Part shown: in pieces, positions 47,301-56,300 of the stretch
How positions within the stretch are numbered: position 1 is the first letter of the stretch
Layout of the letters: every line of letters starts with the position of its first letter
From: Leptobrachium leishanense
Taxonomy: Eukaryota; Chordata; Amphibia; Anura; Megophryidae
Assembly (NCBI GenBank): GCA_009667805.1
Contig: CM019071.1
Location: 45,581,593-45,645,592, forward strand
DNA length: 64,000 nucleotides
Direction of reading: 5' to 3'
Position numbers and translations under genes: made by a program
Notes under the pieces: model-generated
What the model was told of the DNA's origin: nothing
What the model saw: only the letters and a program-made list of their open reading frames with translations
The model's database searches: none

Positions 47301-50300
47301 TTCAGCTAATTCGTGTTCTGTACCTTGATCATCTCTGCTCATCCTATTATTTACATAACATCAACTAACCTCGGCAGATTCAACTAAGGTATTGATGTGT
47401 TCCTGAAGAAGAGTTCATGTCGACCTGACCGATGTTAATTGGTAACTTGCTACGTGCGGTGATGGCTTTCACTACTAATTAATCTAAGCCCCATCTTTTA
47501 ATATACTTTAATGCAATTAATCTATGCAATGTATGTTTCTGATTGGTGAGCTGCGTCTCACCCGATATTGTACCACCCTGTGTCCTCCCCATTCTTCCCC
47601 TTCTCTTTTCCTGTATCCTCCCCTATGAATCCTTTAAATGATCTATGCTGAGAATTAATCAATAGACTGATTGCACACGAGATCCACTTGTCGTGTCATT
47701 CTTTCTACGGTCATTCGATTGTGTGGCTCTGAATACACAAGAAGGAGATGTGTCGTAGCTAGGTGTCAGGAGAACACACACTAACAGATGGTGTCAGAAG
47801 TGGGATCCTGTGATTAGGTAAGTTAACTAGTCCTTTTTGACTGTTTTACCTGCTCAGTAGGATCGCGTATCCATGCCTGAGGTTGCGAGCTGCTTTGTAT
47901 TAAGCGACTACGTAACCCACTATCCAGGATAGTTGTTGTGGCAAGTGCTACTGAAAGCATGTTTCCTTATCTGGTGCAAGGTGTCTGCCCAGATTAATGG
48001 GTGCTGCGGGAGCACGAAAGTAAGTATTTCAGAAGTGCGCACAGGTTTATTTGTTTTTCTGATCGTATTTAGTGATAGTATAGTTAGTTGGGAGATCAGA
48101 CACTCTCTTTTGTGTGTTCGAGTCACACGCGCTGCGAGGGCCTGTTGTTTGCATAAGGGAGTGGGGATTGCATGGGCCAAGATACCAACGCAACTGTGTA
48201 TGTTTCTGATGTATGTTGCTTTCTGTGCTTGTGTGTTTGTGATTTTATAGCTGTATAAGAACTAAAAGAACTGTATTGTGCTTTTGTGGACTTTGTTTGT
48301 GAAGTGTTTCCTCACAGGTGTTACAATGGGTAACTCCAGATCCAAGGAACAAAGGGAGAACGAGGTGAAGGTGCCTGATTTCGAGGCACTACAGGATGGA
48401 TCATCAAAAAGAGGGAATCCGAAGATACGGTATCGTACCAGTAAGAGTCTGCCCAAGTCTGCGGGCAATTGCACAAATGCCCCAAAGAATCCCAAGCCGC
48501 TGCCAGATGAGAGTCCGTTCGCATACATAGGTCGTATTGCCGGTTCTTATTACACGATTCCATTTACAGACCTTCTCAACTCTTGGACGTTGACGCTTAT
48601 GTCCACAGACCCGTTTCCGACTCAAGGGGCAATGGATGACTGGCATATTAAGATGATTAAAGGTTTGTGTCTGAATGATAAAGATGCCTTCCCTTGGTAC
48701 ACGGGAGACCCCAAGTGGGACAGGAAGTACATGAAGGAGTGTGGTAAGGTGTGGGTTGAGTCAGCCCCATACTATAATGCCCCTGGGACAAAAGCACCTA
48801 TAAAATACATCCCTACTGCACCTACACCCATACCACCAGCATATGTACCCCTGTCCCCGCCAACATCCACTCTGTTTCCACACACTACAAAGCCAGAAGT
48901 GCTGGCGTCAGCCCTACAGGCTACAGGCCTGTTAAGAGATAGAGCAGCACCGATACACCAGAGCCAGATAGTGAGAACAGCAGCTGCATCTACACCGATG
49001 GTAGAGCAGTCAGCTCCAACTGGTGACATTGGTCTAGAACATGAACACGTTCCAAGTATGGGGGCCACAGCGCAAGGGGACACTGGAATAGGGGAACAGG
49101 TAGCATATCCAAAAATAGAAGAAACCGCAAGGGAAGACATGTTTATGGGAGGGATAGACCTAACCTTAGTCCGTGGTGACCGTGATCGTCACCCCCCTCT
49201 ATGATATGCAGATGATAAAAATCCTTTTATGTCTGCAGGTGAACACATGATCATAGTCCCAGTAGATATGGCTGTCATTAATGACATAATTAAAGGAGCC
49301 CCCAACCCGGTTAAATCACCTGCAGCCACAGTACCTAAAGAGAGCTACAAAAGGACTTAGGTTTACTGTGGAAGACTATAGAATGATTATTAATGGTGTG
49401 ATGGGATATGATGGTGATGGAAGGTTCAGATGGGACCATTGTCCATTACTAAATGATGTGGAAGTAACAAATTACACAGAATATCCTTTGAGAACACAGA
49501 TTAAGATAGATGAGATGTGGGCATCTGTTTTAACTGAATGGATTGTGATGCATGGTAACCGTAAGTCTATGGCTGCTGTCCTAGCTTGTAAACAGGAGAA
49601 GAATGAAAGTGTGACGCAATTTGTGAAATGCTTCCGTGCAAATTGGAAGGAAGATGGTGGTCTGACAAGAGATGGTGAAACAGGTGAAATGTATGTACAG
49701 ACGCTGGTGAATAACCTGTTGCCTGACGTGCAGAGATTGGTGAAGCAAATGGTTGATAATTGGCCTACGCAATCGCCTGATGACATAGAAAGAACACTAC
49801 AGGTAAAAGACGCAGCTGGGTGTTTTGAAAGGAATGTTAAAGATGGTAAAAGTATGTTTCTAGCGTTTCAAGGACAGTATAGAGGAAGTTGGAATAGTGG
49901 AAAGCAGCAGAGAGGTAGAGGCAGAGGTAGAGGAAGATCAAGATATCATAACCCGGGAGATAGGAGAGGAGGACAAGATGCGCAGCGAGACAATTCATGT
50001 TTTTATTGTAAGAAGCCAGGTCATTTCCGTGCACAATGTCCAGAGTTGGCAGAGAGACAGCAGGATGGGTACCCGCCACGAAAGCCCAGCCCCTATCATG
50101 CACAACATATTGACACAAGAGATCCACAATCCAGACCACCCAGACATCAGATTGACTGGCAAGCACAAAATCGACAATAGGGCTGCCCAGAAGGAGACTG
50201 CCTCAGCCTAGTCCAGATCACCAATGCCCATACTGAACTCCCACTCATTCAAATCCAAGTGGAAGATCAGTGTATCCCGTTCTTGGTTGATACAGGGGCC

Positions 50301-53300
50301 ACCACGTCTACCATATTGGGTGACTGGTATACTGGTGACCTGGAAGATGCTGAGCCTTCTATGGGAATCAATGGGGTCTTGACTAAAACCAAAAGAACCA
50401 CACCTTTACGCATATGGGATGATGATGGGAATGTAATTACCAAGCAAAGTTTTTCCATACTCCCCACATGTCCAGTGAACTTGTTAGGGCGTGACGTATT
50501 GGGTGACTTAGGTATACAGATAACATGTGGGTCACGAGGAGACTTAGATATCACATCACCATATCGATTTTCCAGACAACCACACAACCAGACCGTACCT
50601 TTGGGACACAACATTTTCCTGCACTGACCATACCTGAAGCCTTGATTGACGTACCACATAACATATGGGCGGAACACTCATACGATGTAGGACTGATTGA
50701 CTGTACACCTTTCAGAGCTACACTCAAACCTGGTGCAGGACCAGTATACCAGAAACAATACCCTCTAGGACCAGCTAAAACAGAAGGCATTAGAGAATTC
50801 ATCCATAGATTCCTAGAAGCTGGTATCCTGAGACCGATAGTATCACCCTACAACACGCCAGTGAATTCTGTTCCCAAGGGTGATGGTTTTCGCTTCACCC
50901 AAGACTTCACAGCCCTAAACAAGGTCATCATCACCATAGCACCGATTGTTTCTGATGTACATTCCTTACTCACATCCATACCTGCTACAGCTACAATGTT
51001 CACAGTCATAGACCTGTCCAATGCCTTCTTTTCCATATCAGTGGACAGGGAGACACAGCGCTTGTTAGCCTTCACATTTGAAGGAGCGCAATTCTGCTGG
51101 GAAAGATTGCCGCAGAGTTTTGTTGACAGCGCATCCGCTTATTGCAGAGCTCTCCGTGAGACCCTCAAAGAGTGGGCGCCGCCATCTGGTTCAGTCCTAT
51201 TGCATATGCGGATGACTTGTTGCTCTGTAGCTCAGACGCAGATGCATGTAAGCAGGATACGTCAGCCCTGCTCGTGCACCTGGCACAAGAGGGACATAAG
51301 GTTTCCTTGTCAAAATTGCAGTATTGCCAGCCAAAGGTCACATACCTGGGTTTCACGCTCTCCCCAGGTAAGAGGCATGTCTCCACCTCTCGTATAGAAG
51401 CTCTTTCACAGCTGGCCCAGCCCACCAGCAAAACAGACATGATGAGCTTACTAGGTATGGTCAATTTCTGCAGACATTGGATTCCTGATTGCTCCCACTA
51501 TGACAATATTTTGCGTAAAGCTACAAGACAGGACGCACCAGATACGCTGATCTGGGACGAGTCCATGTGCGCCGCATATGAAATGTTAAAGGTATTGTTG
51601 TCATCCACTCCTGCTCTAGGTTTGCCCAATTATCATGTACCCTTTCACCTGTATTGTCGAGAAGATTGTACAGCCATGGCAGCGGTACTGGCCCAGGTTC
51701 ATGGAGGTGTTCTCAGGCCGACAGCATTCATTTCAAGGGTGTTGCCTCTCCCAGTACAAGGTATGCCAGCATGCTTAAGAGCTGTAGCAGCATGTGCAAT
51801 GGCTGTAGAAGCCACACAAGCCATTACATTATCACATGATACTGTGTTACATACACCACATCACGTACTGAAGGTACTGAACAACCTGACCACACAACAT
51901 GTGACCGCACAACGACTCTCAGGATATGAGATAATCCTCACAGCCACACAGAATCTGACTGTCAAATACTCATCACCAACCTCAGGTCCCATACATGCGC
52001 TAAACAGCCTACTTAGGGCATGAAACACACCTGAAGATGACGAACATGACTGTTTGCCTCTCATACACGCAGTAACCTCACCACGTATCTTATGTCTACA
52101 CCTCTAGAAGGTGAACACATACGCCACATATTTGTTGATGGTTCATGCCGTAGGCCCACAGATGACACATACATGACAGGATACGCAGTGGTAGAACTAC
52201 CAGACATAATACATGATTCAGGAAGATTGTCTCAAGGATCAGCGCAAGTAGCAGAATTGATAGCACTAACAAAAGCATGTGAGTTGTTCAAAGACAAGGA
52301 AGTAACAATATATACAGATTCGAGGTATGCTTTTGGGGTGGTGCATGATTTTGGTATGTTGTGGACAAGACGAGGATTTCAGACAGCTGACGGCAAGGCG
52401 ATAGCAAATGCAGACCTCATCACTGACCTACTTGAGGCCATACAACTACCTGCTAGGCTAGCAGTAGTTAAATGCAAAGGACATGCCACTGATGGTTCTT
52501 TACAAGCGAAAGGAAATCAGTTTGCTGACATTATTTCAAAGGAAGCCGCTGACACAGATGACATAACAGGTATTACCCAGACACGCTTCTTTCTTGCTCC
52601 ACCAACACTTCCCAGTGATACATTGCTCTTAGAGCTACAGGCAGTTGCTGCTCTAGAGGATGTATCCTTCTGGCAGTCACAAGGATTGACAATAGATCCC
52701 ACAGGACTACAGTCTAAAGATGGGGTGGTTGGGCTACCCAAAGCCGCAGCACCCGTCTTCATAGCACAATTCCATGGTATTGGCCACCGTGGGATTAAAC
52801 GTACATGTACAGAGCTGGCTAAGCGTTTTTTGTTTTCTGATATGACATCCATGGAGCAGGCCCAAATCAGTCGATGCCTGACCTGCGCCCGCAATAACAC
52901 ACAAGGTAAAAGAATAGGATTACATGAACATTTGATTCCAGCTCAGGGTCCTTTTCAGGAATTACAGTTAGATTTCACACACATGCCAACAGCGAGAGGC
53001 GGAGTTAAATATCTACTTGTTATAGTAGATAGGTTCAGCAAATGTCTTGAGGCCTTTGCTGTTACCAGAGAGGATGCAAGAACAACAGCTAAGATCCTAT
53101 GCAAGGAAATAATACCCAGATTCAGTTGTCCGGTGACAATTGACTCTGATAAAGGTCCTGCTTTTACCTCATGGCTCGTCCAACAAGTGGTTAACTTAAT
53201 GCCAATACAGTGGAAGTTCCAAATTCCATACCACCTGCAAAGCTCCATCCTGATCGAACGCCAAAACCGTACCATCAAAGATAAGATAAGAAAGGCCACG

Positions 53301-56300
53301 CAAGGCACTTTCACCAATTGGCCTGATTACCTGCCTGCCATATTGGCAGAGATCAGAATGACTACAACGGCTAAGACCAAGCTGTCGCCATTTGAAATTC
53401 TGGTGGGAAGACCGTTCCCAACACCGTGGACCAAAGGAGGGCCACCGGTAATGTTATCTGGTGATCTGGAGCAGATCCAGGAACATTACATGGCCCGGTT
53501 GATAGAAAAACTGAATAGTGTTTACGGTGATGTGTCTTTGTCTTCTGTTTTTCCTTCTAGTGAGCCAACGCATCCATTCCGCACAGGTGATCAAGTCCTG
53601 GTGAAGGAACTACATCGGCACAAGTCACTGGATCCACCATTTGGTCTTCCAACGATGGTAGTAGCTGTTACCCGTACTGCTGTACTGACGAGTGATTGAC
53701 CCGCTTGGATACATGCATCGCGAGTAAAGGCTGCACCAACAAAGATCCAACCATGGCATTCGCCTTCGCTGGAGGAGTCCTCTCCGTCGGGCTGATCACA
53801 AAGATCTGTGCTGTTGGTTTCCCGTTGATCATAGCGATACATATGCTAATCGAATGCTATAATGACTGTGCTTGTATTGCTCTCAATCCTTCTACATGTC
53901 CCAATACCTCTGCTGCTACAACACATAGGAACCGCAGACACTCCGCATATGAGATAGATAATGTGTTCATACAAACCCTACAGGCTGTACACAGCGAATC
54001 CTACATGAAGAACGAGTCTTGTTGGATATGCGGATATGCCCCACATTCACAACAATATGGCTATCCCTTTATAGGCATAACATGGACTGCTGAGATGTTA
54101 GCTGATATGATTAAAAATAATCAGTCCATGCTTACCGATTTCCATAGTGCACCTGAAGCCAGAGCTGAAATGGAACGTACTAAAGTACATCTTGCTTATG
54201 CTATAACCACTGGAGCTTATGCTTTTGTTAACCATGATAATCGTACTAACATGCCTGATGTGAATGCTACTCTCGTGTTTGATTACAATGTCCCTGTTTG
54301 GCTTCCGCGAATGGGTAATGATCCGGTGTGTCCACATACTGACAAGGAGAGAGAACAATATTCCCTAGAGGAAATCCAGTCCCATATCCGGGAAAAGGCA
54401 CGTGATCTGTTTGATGGATTGGATTGGTCCCTAGGTATTGGTTCCTGGCTAGGTTCCATGGGTAAGAGTATTCTTGCTGGTCTATTAGTGGTCCTGGTAG
54501 TGATATTTGCCATATACCTGATCTATAAGTTTATTGGTTGCCTCTTCAACCGATGTGCCCAGCAACAACATGGTAAGGGAGAAGTAATACGTTTTATATG
54601 ACGTGTTGCCACATTCGTGGCAAGGGAGAGTTGTTAGATATTAATTCTACTAATGATAGACGCTGCTAACATCCCCTGTGTATCTGCTAACATTGACCAT
54701 TAATCTGGTCTGGTCTCTTCTTTGTAAGTAGGCCTTTTGCTCATATTTCTGATCCTGCTTTTAATATGTTGATTCCGCTGTTTCAGCTAATTCGTGTTCT
54801 GTACCTTGATCATCTCTGCTCATCCTATTATTTACATAACATCAACTAACCTCGGCAGGTTCAACAAAGGTATTGATGTATTCCTGAAGAAGAGTTCATG
54901 TCGACCTGACCGATGTTAATTGGTAACTTGCTACGTGCGGTGATGGCTTTCACTACTAATTAACCCTTTCACTGCTGAGGCTTTTCACACCTCTGTGCTG
55001 AGGTCATTTTTACCGCTTTCGCTCATCATGTTTAACCACATTTTGTAGCCATATTTTGATATATGACCCAGACATATTATATATCGTTCTTTCCAGCAGA
55101 CTCCACAGATTCATAATATGTCATTATTATATGTATACGTTATGTCATGTCTGTATATTATAACAAAAAATGCAATAAAATATGAATTTTAAATCATTTA
55201 TTATGTGTAAAGTGTTTTTTTTCAAATTTTAACATGCGATCGTTTGCGGTTATATTTTGTATTGGTTGCGCTTGTTAAAAAAATTAGAAATGGGGTCTCA
55301 TTACATTTTTTTGGGGGAAAATTTCGCTTTTTTAACAAACGCACCGCATACAAAAATCGTTAGTGCAGCATTATTGTTCACATTATAATTGAGATGGGAA
55401 CAATATTGCTGCATTAACAAAACAAAAACAAGAAAAAAACTTTTTTTTTAGAATTTTTTTAAAAAATATTTTTATTTTTTGATTTTTATTTTTTATTTAA
55501 AAAAAAAACATTTTTCATGCTCACGTTTGGTATTGTTGGAAAGGCTATGCTCTGGTCGATCCAACGATATCAAACATTAACCCCTAGCTGCCACGAATCG
55601 GGAGATAGGAGGTTGCAATGAACCCCCTATCTCCACCATTGGTGGCAGCTAGGGGTTAACTCCAGGACTGGCGTCATCGTGCTATGCACGATGACGCCAG
55701 TCCTCAGGGGGAGTTCCTGGAGGCTTGGCTGACATCCAAGATGTTGGCCAGCTCCAGGAGAGGATCACGATCCGGCGCTTTTCAGCGTTGATTCGTGATC
55801 TGGTTCCCCAGGGGTTAATCACAACCACCGTTTGGAAGGGCAGGCTGTGCCCTTCCAAACGGTGCCTGGATTAACCCTCTGCCCCCCGGCGATCGGGAGG
55901 GAGAGAGGTCCGAAGGACCTCCCCTCCCTCCCTTTCAGGCGCTTCCTCCGCACATGCGGGGGGGGGGGGCGCCTGAATTAGATGTCATCGCACCGCTGAG
56001 CGCGTCCATAGCAGTCCATAGGTGTCAGGAGAACACACACTAACAGTAGTGTTTTGCACTTGCTTTTATGCCCTGGTAATCAAATTTCAAATAATCTGAT
56101 TAGCACCAGCCCTGCGGCCAGCTTGATTAAGCTCTCTTTGGTCTTGGCACTGGTGAGCTTTCTACTGGTCCCCTTTGGCCAGCCAGGGCATCTTACCCTG
56201 ACTTAGGAATGTGCGTTTCGTTTCGTACCGATCGATTCTTTTTTTTCACGAAACGGGCCGATTCGGTGCTTCGGATTCGTCTGATGTTCCGAACTGGACC

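Larger units (their letters stand above)
47151..56045 (+). mobile_element. Endogenous class I (gamma/epsilon-like) retrovirus, near complete
   Basis: An 8.9-kb provirus in P450 intron 2, antisense to the host gene: LTR, tRNA-Leu primer site, gag, pro, pol, short env, polypurine tract, LTR. Class I features are the myristoylation start MGNS, a single CCHC finger, an in-frame amber codon between gag and pro, a GPY-like integrase tail and a CWxC motif in env. The flanks ATAGT (47146-47150) and GTAGT (56046-56050) match at four of five bases, a probable target duplication. gag and pol carry breaks; integrase and env are open. The closest genus cannot be fixed by eye. Confidence 0.93.

Noticed and set aside
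48278..48325. Upstream gag start giving a 16-residue extension
   Set aside because: The internal MGNS start gives the conserved myristoylation signal; the extension is hydrophobic and not expected in a class I gag.
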